NCBI GenBank assembly: GCA_963839525.1
Contig: CAWIVJ010000005.1
Span: 496,001-560,000, forward strand
Reading direction: 5' to 3'
Length of the DNA: 64,000 nt
Source: CAWIVJ01 sp963839525
Lineage (GTDB): Bacteria; Cyanobacteriota; Vampirovibrionia; Gastranaerophilales; Gastranaerophilaceae
Shown here one piece after another: positions 1-8,431 of this stretch (positions are counted from its first letter, which is position 1; the number at the start of each line of letters is the position of its first letter). The notes beneath the pieces are model-generated. The model worked only from the letters and a program-made list of their open reading frames with translations. It searched no databases and was not told where the DNA came from. The translations under genes and the position numbers were made by a program.

Positions 1-1585
1 AATATTTTTTAGAAAACCCGTTTTTAAGGTCAAAATAAGCAACCTCCGTTGTTTTTGAAAGAGCAATCCTGCCATTAGAATAAACAAAATCCGCATTAAA
101 AATTACTTTATCATCTATAATCCAAGTTTTGTTTGCAAGTTCACGAGAAATAAACACAAATTGTGTTGTTTTCCCGTCTTTTTCATATTTTAAATTATCA
201 TAATCTTTTTTACTGCCCGAAATTAATATTTTTTCACCACTAGCATTAATAACTTTAATGTTTGCTTTTTCATCCGCAATCATAAATAAAACTTCGTCAT
301 TTTCATTTTTAAGGCGAGCAAAAATGTCTACATCTGAAAACTCCATTTTACAGGCCTTTAATTGAAATTTTTCAGGAATTATTTTCATATCGTAAGAGCG
401 AAAAATAAAAGGAGAAGAATAAAGAGAAATTTTTGCATCAGTTGGTTGCATATTTCTAACAAAAAGCCAATTACAATTATTATTGTAATCTTTGCGTTTT
501 ACTGCATAAATATTTTCACCTAAATCTAAATTCTCCCGCTCACCGGTATTATCTAAACCAAAGGACTGAAGGAAATAATTTATCTCTTTAGCTTTATAAA
601 AATTAGGATGAATATTCCCAAATTCATCTATTCCTGCACAAAACTCATAACTTGTATAGACTTCATCACATGCTAAATCATTCCAGGAAGTTCCACCTAC
701 TGCCATATAGTGGTTAAACATCGTACAACCCTGCGATATTGCTGTTTTAGTCATTATATTTATGTGCTCATCGCCAAGTGCCTTACGCATAACCTTGTAA
801 CCTACACCATCCCACTTGTCAAACCATCCTGCTTGCATTTCTGCAACAAAAATAGGAGCATCTTCTTTAGCTGAGCGAACCATATCCTCAAGATTATCAA
901 TTATATCAAAACAAAAATGATCTTGTTTCCAATTTTGGTTAGGATTTATGTAAGGATAAATATCACAAGCATAAATATCTACGACCTCAGCCCAGAGACC
1001 TGCATTATAAGCATCATTATGGAAAATAGGACAAGTAATTCCTCTTTTTCGTGCCATTTGGTAAAGCTCCTGCATATATTGCTCTTCCATTTCATCCGTC
1101 GCATATTCATTTTCTATTTGAAACGCGATTACATTATCAAAATCTTTTATAACAGATATAATTTGATCATACCATTGAGAGACAAATGTCATGTATTCAG
1201 GCGAATAATAATATTGCGAGCCTATTCTGTTTCTGGGAATTACGTTTTTATTCTTTAAAAGCCAAAAAGGAAGCCCACCGGCATTCACTTCTGCATTAAT
1301 AAAAGGTCCCGGACGCGCAATTACAAAAAGTCCGATTTCTTTTGCAACTTCAAGGACTTTCCTGACATTTTTAATTCCTTCAAAATCATATTCTCCTTCG
1401 GATTTTGAATGATAATTCCAATTAAAATAAATATCAACCGTATTGTAACCGGCTGCTTTCAGCTTCATGAACCTGTCTTTTGCAAGTTCTGCACCGGGTG
1501 TTCTAAAATAATGAAAAGCACCGCTCCTTATAAATACTCTTTTATCATCAACTATTAAAGAATTTTTATCAAAAGTAATTTTCAT
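1..1585 (-). CDS. GH35 beta-galactosidase, 3' part cut by window edge
   Basis: I translated this frame by hand. It is open from an ATG at 1585 to base 1, about 528 codons, and continues outside the window. It matches glycoside hydrolase family 35, which removes terminal beta-galactosyl residues. Visible landmarks are the N-terminal SGAFHYFR (residues 21-28), RPGPFINAE in the TIM barrel (91-99), the acid/base motif IENEY (157-161) and the nucleophile region VAEMQAGWF with Glu249. No signal peptide is seen, so it is probably cytoplasmic. The Shine-Dalgarno (TTGGAAA) is weak, and an ATG just upstream is out of frame and closes at once. The next gene upstream is 258 bp away, so this is probably its own transcript. 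The family call is firm; the sugar substrate is not known. Confidence 0.9.
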   Translation of the reverse strand, partial: MKITFDKNSLIVDDKRVFIRSGAFHYFRTPGAELAKDRFMKLKAAGYNTVDIYFNWNYHSKSEGEYDFEGIKNVRKVLEVAKEIGLFVIARPGPFINAEVNAGGLPFWLLKNKNVIPRNRIGSQYYYSPEYMTFVSQWYDQIISVIKDFDNVIAFQIENEYATDEMEEQYMQELYQMARKRGITCPIFHNDAYNAGLWAEVVDIYACDIYPYINPNQNWKQDHFCFDIIDNLEDMVRSAKEDAPIFVAEMQAGWFDKWDGVGYKVMRKALGDEHINIMTKTAISQGCTMFNHYMAVGGTSWNDLACDEVYTSYEFCAGIDEFGNIHPNFYKAKEINYFLQSFGLDNTGERENLDLGENIYAVKRKDYNNNCNWLFVRNMQPTDAKISLYSSPFIFRSYDMKIIPEKFQLKACKMEFSDVDIFARLKNENDEVLFMIADEKANIKVINASGEKILISGSKKDYDNLKYEKDGKTTQFVFISRELANKTWIIDDKVIFNADFVYSNGRIALSKTTEVAYFDLKNGFSKKY

Positions 1586-1654
1586 TAAACCATTTTCCAA
1601 TAATTCTGTGCTTTTGGCAAATTTGTAAAGAGGTAAGAATATTTAAACAAAAGA

Positions 1655-1678
1655 AGGCCTGGCGTATTTGCCCGACCT
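1655..1678 (-). terminator. Possible terminator after the 80-aa gene
   Basis: On the minus strand an imperfect hairpin (AGGTCGGGC, loop AAATAC, GCCAGGCCT) is followed by TTCTTTTGTTTAAA. It lies between the small gene at 1843-2085 and the GH35 gene. Two mismatches in the stem keep confidence modest. Confidence 0.4.
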
Positions 1679-1842
1679 CTAAAAATTCTAATTTTATTCT
1701 AAAACATTATATACAATTAAATTGGAAGACAAGGGAGGGAGGATTAAGAGATATTTTATAAGGAATATTTTTCAGGAATAAATTTTGCAGGAAGAACTGG
1801 TGTACAAGTCACACTTATTTTAGGGTGTACTACCCCTAAGAC

Positions 1843-2085
1843 CTAAGATTCGAGGGTTGCAGCTTTTCTGTATTGTGCACTCATCGCATTGATTGAAGAA
1901 CAAGCAGCTTTTAATTTTTGATTTAAAGCAAACATATTTCTGCTTACAGATGAATAATCATTCATAGCTGTCATCATTTTTTCAGGTTGAACCATTGATA
2001 CCATTGCATCATGATTGTCTACTTTTTCTTGTGCGTACTTTTTAACTAATAATTGATCGATGTAATCTTGTGCTCCAATAGCCAT
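1843..2085 (-). CDS. Small helical protein of unknown function (80 aa)
   Basis: The 80-residue protein begins MAIGAQDYIDQLLV and ends QYRKAATLES. A strong ribosome binding site (GGGAGG, 8 nt before the ATG) supports it as a real gene. The sequence reads as two or three amphipathic helices without signal peptide or membrane segment, with a single cysteine (Cys62), and is rich in Ala, Met, Ser and Gln. Size and helical character resemble export-system subunits such as WXG100 or needle proteins, but there is no WxG motif and no secretion gene nearby, so I do not assign it. It is monocistronic, flanked by a hairpin downstream and the folC terminator upstream. Confidence 0.65.
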   Translation of the reverse strand: MAIGAQDYIDQLLVKKYAQEKVDNHDAMVSMVQPEKMMTAMNDYSSVSRNMFALNQKLKAACSSINAMSAQYRKAATLES

Positions 2086-2410
2086 AATATTTTCCTCCCT
2101 ATAAAATTGTATAATTCCCTTAATTAACTATTCATCTTTTGATGAAATAATTGATTTAAATTCCCTTAAGTTAAATATCCCTTATGTATATATAAAGTAT
2201 TTATTTTATAAATAATTGCTCTTTTTCATACTAATTATTAAGAAATATTACATTAAGTTTTTTGTATATTTTAACCCTGGAAAAAATAAAAAAAACCTCT
2301 CATAAAAATATGAGAGGTGAGCACTAAGCAATCAGAAGAGTTGAGGATTTACAACTCTATGATAAATGCCTAATTTTTTTAAAACATTGGACAAAATGAT
2401 TAGAACAATT
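2086..2410. other. Gene-free stretch between the small gene and folC
   Basis: About 325 bp of AT-rich sequence. It holds the folC terminator (2295-2318) and a second hairpin (AGAGTTG at 2337-2343, CAACTCT at 2352-2358) without a T-run. No further coding sequence is seen. Confidence 0.7.
2295..2318 (-). terminator. Intrinsic terminator of the murF-folC operon
   Basis: A perfect 10-bp stem (ACCTCTCATA / TATGAGAGGT) around a four-base loop is followed on the minus strand by eight T residues. It lies about 95 bp past the folC stop codon and should end the cell-wall operon transcript. Confidence 0.85.
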
Positions 2411-3682
2411 CTACTTTATGCCCATTTTAAACAATAATTCTTTTATCATATAAAATGAGCCGCATATAACAGTTAAGGTATAATTATCTTTTCTAAATTC
2501 ACTGAAAGGTTTTGAAATGAATTGGCAAACACTTTCCAATTCTTCATATGTACAGGCATTTTTATTATTAAAATGATAAAAGTAAATTTCATCATGCGGA
2601 GTAAATAAATTATTAATCATTTCGGAGTATTCTTTATTTTTTAAACATCCAAAAATAAATTTGATTTTTTGATTGGGGAAATAATAATCCAAGCTTTCTC
2701 TTAATGCTTTTATTCCATTAGAATTATGTGCCCCGTCAATTAAAATATTTTCTTCTTTTATGTATTCAAAACGGCAAGGGTGTTTTACATTATGTAATCC
2801 TTTTGTAATTGCTTCTTGAGAAATTTTAAATCCCCTTTTTCTTAAAATTCCAATTGCAGTCAATGTAAGTGATAAATTCTCTTTTTGATAAACTCCTTTA
2901 AGGGCAAAATTGTCCATGGGAAAATTTTGCCCTTCCTTTAATTCAAAAATTTCAGCATTTTTTTCTTGTGCAATTTTTTTTACAATCTCAAATCCCGCAT
3001 TTTCATTATTAATCACAATAGAACAATTTTGTTTAATAATACCTGCCTTTTCATAGGCTATTTCTTCAATTGAATTCCCAAGACGCTCTGTATGGTCAAA
3101 ATCAATTTGAGTTATAATTGAACAAATGTTATTTTCAATTATATTTGTTGCATCAAGTCTTCCACCCAAACCTGTTTCCAAAATTACAATATCAACATTA
3201 TTTTCAGCAAAATATTGAAATGCCAGAACAGTCAAAATTTCAAATTCAGTCAAATGAATTTCTTTTTTTTGCGCAAATTCAACAATATCAAGTATTTTTT
3301 GGGCAAAAACTTCTTTAGGGATTTCAACATCATTAATTTTAATTCTTTCTGTATATTCAAAAACATGTGGACTGGTGAATAATCCTATTTTAAGGGGCTT
3401 CGCTTCAATACTACCGGATAAAGATGATTGAATTACTGTTTCCTGTACCAAAATTGCACTAAGCATTGCACAAACAGAACCTTTTCCGTTTGTTCCCGCA
3501 ACATGTATATATTTTAATTTCTTTTGAGGATTCTCTATAAAACTCAGCATAGCCTGAATTCTGCAAAGCCCTAAGTTTATATAAAATTTCCCTTGCGAAG
3601 TCAAAACATCAATTGCTTCTTGATATGTTGGTTTATTTTTATATTCTAAAATTCCTACTTTGTTACTTCCCAAAATATCCAT
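2411..3682 (-). CDS. folC: Folylpolyglutamate synthase / dihydrofolate synthase
   Basis: FolC adds glutamate to dihydropteroate and to folates in the cytoplasm, using ATP. The 423-aa length is normal for the family. The nucleotide-binding loop VAGTNGKGSV is at residues 61-70, and the Mur-ligase-like ETGLGGRLDATN motif and the IDGAHNSNG motif follow in the expected order. It is the last gene of the murF-mraY-murD-ftsW-murG-folC series, 42 bp after murG, with a strong terminator behind it. FolC belongs to the same ligase superfamily as MurD and MurF, but its place here probably reflects operon structure rather than a cell-wall role. Confidence 0.95.
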   Translation of the reverse strand: MDILGSNKVGILEYKNKPTYQEAIDVLTSQGKFYINLGLCRIQAMLSFIENPQKKLKYIHVAGTNGKGSVCAMLSAILVQETVIQSSLSGSIEAKPLKIGLFTSPHVFEYTERIKINDVEIPKEVFAQKILDIVEFAQKKEIHLTEFEILTVLAFQYFAENNVDIVILETGLGGRLDATNIIENNICSIITQIDFDHTERLGNSIEEIAYEKAGIIKQNCSIVINNENAGFEIVKKIAQEKNAEIFELKEGQNFPMDNFALKGVYQKENLSLTLTAIGILRKRGFKISQEAITKGLHNVKHPCRFEYIKEENILIDGAHNSNGIKALRESLDYYFPNQKIKFIFGCLKNKEYSEMINNLFTPHDEIYFYHFNNKNACTYEELESVCQFISKPFSEFRKDNYTLTVICGSFYMIKELLFKMGIK

Positions 3683-3724
3683 AAAATCCTCTATAACAAA
3701 GTATAAACCCTTTATTTTCTACTA

Positions 3725-4858
3725 TCATCTTATTATACTCTTAAGCTGAGTTACAATGTCTTTTGTTGCATCAAGTTTTGCTAAAGCAAAAGCATTTTTC
3801 TGAATTTTTTTAAGTTTGTCTGTATCACTTAAAAGTTTTTCAATTATTTTTAAAAGATTTTCTTTTGTTGTATCAGCATCTTCCAAATAAAGCGCAGCAT
3901 CTTTTTCAACCATATATTTAGCATTTTTTCTTTGATGATCTGCTGCCGCATGCGGATAAGGAATCAAAATTGAAGCTATTCCACAGGCACAAAGCTCGGA
4001 AATACTTAACGAACCTGCTCTTGAAACAGCTATATCGCTTGCTTTTAAAATTTCTACCATATTATCAAAATAAGGCTTGAGAAGAATATTTTTATCTCTT
4101 TCAAACTCCGGATAAAATTCTTTTAACTTAAAATATACTTTTTCATAATTTTTCTTTCCTGTTTGAAAAATTATTTGTAAATTATATTCTAAAGAAAGCT
4201 TTTTTAAAATCTCAATAGTGGCACTATTTACTGATTTTGCACCTTGAGAACCGCCCATTATACAAAGCGTTGTTTTATCTTTTAAACCTAAATTTGTTCT
4301 TGCTTCGTCTTTTGTAAGTGTTTTAAATTCTTTTCTTATAGGATTCCCGTTTATATGAGTATTATTTGATTTAATAAATTTCTTTGAATCTTCAAATGCC
4401 AGTGAAACACTCATTGCATTTGGTGCAAGATATTTTGAAACAATCCCTGGCTGAGCATCAGAATCATGAATCATAAAAGGAGTTCCATCAAGTCCTGCTG
4501 CGAACAATGCAGGTGCAGAAACATAGCCGCCTGTTCCAAAAATTGCGTCAGGTTTGTATTTTTTTAAATAATAAAGTGCCTTCAAAATAGCAAATTGAAA
4601 TTCAAAAAACCATTTTATTAATTTAAAATTAAATTTTCTTGGCATCCCTGAAATTTTTACAGGCAAAAATACACAATTTAAATTTTTAGTTATTTCAAAT
4701 TCTAGATTATTCGGATTTCCGACATAATAAATTGTTTTTGTTTCAGGATCTTTTTTAAGTTCTTCATATACAGCTATTGCAGGATAAATATGCCCGCCTG
4801 TACCTCCTCCGGTTATAAGATAAGTATATTTTTTGTGGCTATCATAAATATCTAACAT
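3725..4858 (-). CDS. murG: MurG, lipid II-forming GlcNAc transferase
   Basis: MurG transfers N-acetylglucosamine from UDP-GlcNAc to lipid I on the inner face of the membrane, giving lipid II. The 377-aa protein has the glycine-rich acceptor motif GGGTGGHI at residues 17-24, MGGSQGA in the middle, and the C-terminal donor-site region with SRAGSLSISEL. The ATG at 4858 overlaps the end of ftsW by 17 nt, suggesting translational coupling. The N-terminal extension before the glycine loop is short (about 10 residues), which is unremarkable. It sits in the usual division and cell-wall cluster order. Confidence 0.96.
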   Translation of the reverse strand: MLDIYDSHKKYTYLITGGGTGGHIYPAIAVYEELKKDPETKTIYYVGNPNNLEFEITKNLNCVFLPVKISGMPRKFNFKLIKWFFEFQFAILKALYYLKKYKPDAIFGTGGYVSAPALFAAGLDGTPFMIHDSDAQPGIVSKYLAPNAMSVSLAFEDSKKFIKSNNTHINGNPIRKEFKTLTKDEARTNLGLKDKTTLCIMGGSQGAKSVNSATIEILKKLSLEYNLQIIFQTGKKNYEKVYFKLKEFYPEFERDKNILLKPYFDNMVEILKASDIAVSRAGSLSISELCACGIASILIPYPHAAADHQRKNAKYMVEKDAALYLEDADTTKENLLKIIEKLLSDTDKLKKIQKNAFALAKLDATKDIVTQLKSIIR

Positions 4859-6020
4859 TAGACTGAACCCTGATTTTTTTCACTCTCTTCTTGGAAATAT
4901 TTAACAAAATTCCAACCATCCACATAGAAACCATTAATGATGAACCTCCATAGCTTATGAAAGGCAAAGGAACCCCCGTAGCAGGTAAAAATGAACTTGC
5001 TACACTCATATTCAAAAATGCCTGAAAACCAATGGAAAAAGTAATTCCTACAGCCAAGAGTTTTCCGTACATATCAGGACATCTTGAAGCAATAAGTAAT
5101 CCCCTGTGTATAAATGTCCAAAATAACCCAATAACTAAAAGGCAACCAATAAAACCTAACTCTTCTCCTATTACTGAAAAAATAAAGTCGGTGTGTGCTT
5201 CTGGAAGCCAGGCTAATTTTTGTTTTGAACTCCCATAACCTACACCCCAAAATCCCCCTGTGGCAAAAGCTACAAGCGACTGAATAACATTATATCCGGC
5301 ACCCAGAGGATCCGCTTCAGGATTAAGCCAGGTTATAATTCTTGACATTTGATACGGTTTTATAAGATGTGTAAATCCCGCTGTTAAAATTCCTAAAAAT
5401 CCGGTTACCAAACCAATTAAAAAAACTTTCATCGGTCCTCCGGCACTTAAAAACATTACAAGCGACGTTGCCAAAAGCAATATAACCATACTTAAATTAG
5501 GCTGTTTATAAATCATAAAAACCATAAGTAAAATCGGAATAAAATAAATCATTTTATTATTATCAAAAATTTTATGATTTTTGTAAAAAGCACTTGCTAA
5601 AAGCATAACTACAGCAGGTTTAGCAAATTCAGAAGGCTGAAATTGAAATATACCTATATTAATCCATCTTTTTGCTTCATTTACTGTAACTCCAAAAGTA
5701 GTATAATTTACTAATCCTAACAAGACAACAACAGTAATCATTAAGGGTATTGCCCAAATAATAAGGTTTTTGTAATCATAATTTGATAAAAATTTCATTC
5801 CTAAAAAACCTAAAACTACAAATACCATTTGGTTAAGAACAAATCTTGCAGGATTTAGCCCCATTTCCATACTTTTTGGAGCACTTGCCGAAAAAATCGA
5901 CATTACACCTAATATAACCAAAAAAGCTACGAGAACCAACAAAGTTCTATCAGGCGAAGAAATTATAACACCCATTTGAGGCTCATAATGTGGTCTTTTA
6001 TTAATTCTTGGATAAGACAT
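4842..6020 (-). CDS. ftsW: FtsW, divisome SEDS glycosyltransferase
   Basis: FtsW polymerises lipid II at the septum together with a class B penicillin-binding protein. The protein is polytopic, with about ten hydrophobic segments, and shows the SEDS signatures KRWINIG, QPSEFAKPA and, near the C-terminus, GVPLPFISYGGSS. I chose the ATG at 6020 (MSYPRINKRPHYEP, 392 aa). A longer frame to 6068 only adds residues antisense to nothing and buried in the end of murD. The chosen start overlaps the murD stop by 20 nt and has AGAGGGG about 15 nt upstream. Context among murD and murG favours FtsW over RodA. Confidence 0.94.
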   Translation of the reverse strand: MSYPRINKRPHYEPQMGVIISSPDRTLLVLVAFLVILGVMSIFSASAPKSMEMGLNPARFVLNQMVFVVLGFLGMKFLSNYDYKNLIIWAIPLMITVVVLLGLVNYTTFGVTVNEAKRWINIGIFQFQPSEFAKPAVVMLLASAFYKNHKIFDNNKMIYFIPILLMVFMIYKQPNLSMVILLLATSLVMFLSAGGPMKVFLIGLVTGFLGILTAGFTHLIKPYQMSRIITWLNPEADPLGAGYNVIQSLVAFATGGFWGVGYGSSKQKLAWLPEAHTDFIFSVIGEELGFIGCLLVIGLFWTFIHRGLLIASRCPDMYGKLLAVGITFSIGFQAFLNMSVASSFLPATGVPLPFISYGGSSLMVSMWMVGILLNISKKRVKKIRVQSNVRYL

Positions 6021-7344
6021 AATCTTTAAAAACTTCCCCTCTGTGTTCGTAACTTTTAAACATATCAAAACTTGCGCAAGCAGGTGATAAAAGTATAACC
6101 TGCGGTTTCAATTCTATTGCTTTATCCACAGCATTTTCGAGTGTCTCTTCAAGAATTATATTATTAAAACTGTTTTTCTTCAAGTTTTCTTTAAACCTTT
6201 GTGAAGCTTCTCCGATTAATATAACTGTTTTTATCTTTTCTTTAATTTCTTTGCAAAACTCAGTTAAATCAGTGTTTTTGTCTTTTCCCCCAGCAATTAA
6301 AACAATATTATCATTTTTAAATGATTTTATTGCAACAATCGCTGCTTCAGGATTTGTAGCTTTTGAATCATTATAAAAATCTATTCCCTCATAATTCCTA
6401 ACAAATTCCAATCTATGCGCCGGTGCTTTAAAATTTTTAATCGTTGATTTTATTTTTTCAGTATCCAATCCCACAAGTTTTGCTACAATAATTGCACACA
6501 TGAGGTTTTGCCAGTTATGTTCACCTACTAACGGATAATCTTTTATATCAATAATTTTCTCTTCTTTTTTATTTCTTTTAAAGTAAATTGCTCCATTTTT
6601 TACATAACAGCAATTATCTTCAATCTCTTTAGCAAATAAAAAAACTTCGCTCTCAACTGTTTTTGAAAATTCAAAAAGTTTTTCATCTGCGCCGTTAAAT
6701 ACAGCAAAAGCAGGATTTAACGGCGCTTTAAATAATTTTGCTTTTGCCTCAAAGTAATTTTCCAATCCGTCATGCCAGTCAAGATGATCAGGCGCAAAAT
6801 TAAGCCAGCAAGCTATTTGGGCTTGAAAAGAATTGCTAAAAGCTATTTGGTAAGAACTCATTTCACAAACAAAATAATCAATTTCCTCATCTAAAAAATT
6901 ACAGGATGGTTTGCCTATATTTCCGCATGCCGGAGCTTTGTATTCTTCGCTTAATATATGAGAAATCAAAGCTGTTGTTGTTGTTTTCCCGTTTGTACCT
7001 GTTATGGCAATAAAAGGTTTTCGGGTTTCTTGATAAGCAAGTTCAATTTCTGAAATAACTTCAATATTTTCTTTTTTTAAACGTTTAAATATTTCACTGC
7101 CGGGAGGTATTCCAGGACTGGTAACAGCAAGATAGGAGTCTTTAATAAATTCCTGAGAATGCCCGCCTGTTTCAACTTTTATTCCCAAAGAATTTAATTC
7201 TTCTATTTTTATAATATCCTCATCATTTTTTTCTTTGATTTCTGTTATAAAAACTTCTGCACCATGTTTATTAAGGTGTTTTGCTGCAGAAATACCGCTT
7301 TTTGATAAACCCAGTATTAATATTTTTTTATTAAACCAATTCAC
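6001..7344 (-). CDS. murD: MurD, UDP-MurNAc-alanine:D-glutamate ligase
   Basis: MurD adds D-glutamate to UDP-MurNAc-L-alanine with ATP in the cytoplasm. The 447-aa protein shows the N-terminal Rossmann domain with GLSKSGISA, the central ATP loop TGTNGKTTTT (residues 115-124), the NFAPDHLDWH stretch containing the metal-ligand histidine, and NDSKATNPEAA plus LLSPACASFDMF in the C-terminal domain. It lies 21 bp after mraY and overlaps ftsW. Neither murC nor murB is in the window, so the cluster is incomplete compared with the classical dcw order. Confidence 0.96.
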   Translation of the reverse strand: MNWFNKKILILGLSKSGISAAKHLNKHGAEVFITEIKEKNDEDIIKIEELNSLGIKVETGGHSQEFIKDSYLAVTSPGIPPGSEIFKRLKKENIEVISEIELAYQETRKPFIAITGTNGKTTTTALISHILSEEYKAPACGNIGKPSCNFLDEEIDYFVCEMSSYQIAFSNSFQAQIACWLNFAPDHLDWHDGLENYFEAKAKLFKAPLNPAFAVFNGADEKLFEFSKTVESEVFLFAKEIEDNCCYVKNGAIYFKRNKKEEKIIDIKDYPLVGEHNWQNLMCAIIVAKLVGLDTEKIKSTIKNFKAPAHRLEFVRNYEGIDFYNDSKATNPEAAIVAIKSFKNDNIVLIAGGKDKNTDLTEFCKEIKEKIKTVILIGEASQRFKENLKKNSFNNIILEETLENAVDKAIELKPQVILLSPACASFDMFKSYEHRGEVFKDYVLSKN

Positions 7345-7365
7345 TGAACAGCTCCTAAATTTAAC

Positions 7366-8340
7366 TTAAGCCAAGCCTAAACGGAAAGTCCAGAAAACAA
7401 GAAAAGCAAGAAGTGAAAATAAAAAAGATAAAAACGTAAAGAAAGAAACAATTTTCTTTTCGCTCCAACCTTCCAGTTCGTAGTGATGATGAAGAGGAGC
7501 CATTTTAAACACTCTCTTTCCTGTTGTCTTAAAGCTTATTATTTGAATAATCACAGATATTGTTTCGATTATAAATATGCCCGCTATAATAATCAACCAA
7601 AACTCAAATTTACCTACTACAGCAAGTGTTCCTAATAATCCACCTATTGCAAGCGATCCGGTATCGCCCATAAACACCTGAGCCTTTGATTTATTATATT
7701 TTAAAAAGCCTAATAATGCTCCTGCAACAGTTGCGGAAATGATAGCAGCTTCATGAGAACCTGATAATTCAGCAATCATAGTACAAGCCAAAAATACAGG
7801 AACTCCGGTTGAAGCAGCTAAGCCATCAAGACCATCTGTCAAATTATATGCATTAGATGCTCCCGTAATTATAAAAACAGCCAAAATAGGATAAAACCAG
7901 CCCAAATTTAAATAATCATAACCAATTCTTACATTTGTAGCATGACCCAGTGTAACAAATAAAGCAGGTAAAAGAGCTATTCCTACCTGTCTTAAAAATT
8001 TTCCTTTAGCTGATAGTCCTTTATTGGCTTTTCCTTTTATTTTCAAAATATCATCTTGAAAACCTGCAAGCGTATAGAAAAATAAGGTGAACAAGATTAT
8101 AGTAGCAGTCGTGGTAAGTTTTTGTGCTAACAGAAGTGTAATAATTGATGAAATAATAATTGCCCCAACAATAAAAACACCCCCCGTGGTCGGAGTACCC
8201 TGCTTTTTCGCATGGGTTTCTGGAGCTACGTCCTTTATGTATTGACCAAAAAGATTTTTTTTAAGGAATTCAATATAAGGAGTACCTAATAAAAGGCACA
8301 AAATAAGTCCTAATAAAAAAGCTACTGTTATCATTATCAT
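7366..8340 (-). CDS. mraY: MraY, phospho-MurNAc-pentapeptide transferase
   Basis: MraY attaches phospho-MurNAc-pentapeptide to undecaprenyl phosphate, making lipid I. The 324-aa integral membrane protein has about ten hydrophobic helices and the family's catalytic landmarks in order: TPTTGGVFIV, FQDDILK (paired aspartates), NLTDGLDGLA, FMGDTGSLAIGG and the histidine cluster APLHHHYELEGW near the C-terminus. Two possible starts are two codons apart (MIM); I kept the outer one. It is 67 bp after murF and precedes murD. Confidence 0.96.
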   Translation of the reverse strand: MIMITVAFLLGLILCLLLGTPYIEFLKKNLFGQYIKDVAPETHAKKQGTPTTGGVFIVGAIIISSIITLLLAQKLTTTATIILFTLFFYTLAGFQDDILKIKGKANKGLSAKGKFLRQVGIALLPALFVTLGHATNVRIGYDYLNLGWFYPILAVFIITGASNAYNLTDGLDGLAASTGVPVFLACTMIAELSGSHEAAIISATVAGALLGFLKYNKSKAQVFMGDTGSLAIGGLLGTLAVVGKFEFWLIIIAGIFIIETISVIIQIISFKTTGKRVFKMAPLHHHYELEGWSEKKIVSFFTFLSFLFSLLAFLVFWTFRLGLA

Positions 8341-8380
8341 GTTGTATGCTCCTTGCCTATATTTAATACTTTTCTTTTTC

Positions 8381-8431
8381 AGTAAATAGTAAACGAGGGT
8401 TTTCTGTTCACTGTTTATCGTTCACTATTTC
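8381..8431. repeat. Heptamer-like repeat tract overlapping the murF 3' end
   Basis: The plus strand reads AGTAAATAGTAAACGA, then CTGTTCACTGTTTATCG and TTCACTATTT, i.e. degenerate 7-base units of the type ACTGTTT in both orientations. The same units recur at 52136-52203, 56038-56068 and 58299-58333. Here the tract encodes the last residues of MurF (VNDKQ and stop). Confidence 0.6.

Noticed and set aside
917..1258. Plus-strand open frame of 113 codons
   Set aside because: It is antisense to the well-conserved GH35 gene and has no recognisable protein character.
6021..6068. N-terminal extension of ftsW
   Set aside because: The added 16 residues lie inside the end of murD; the family starts nearer MSYPRINK.
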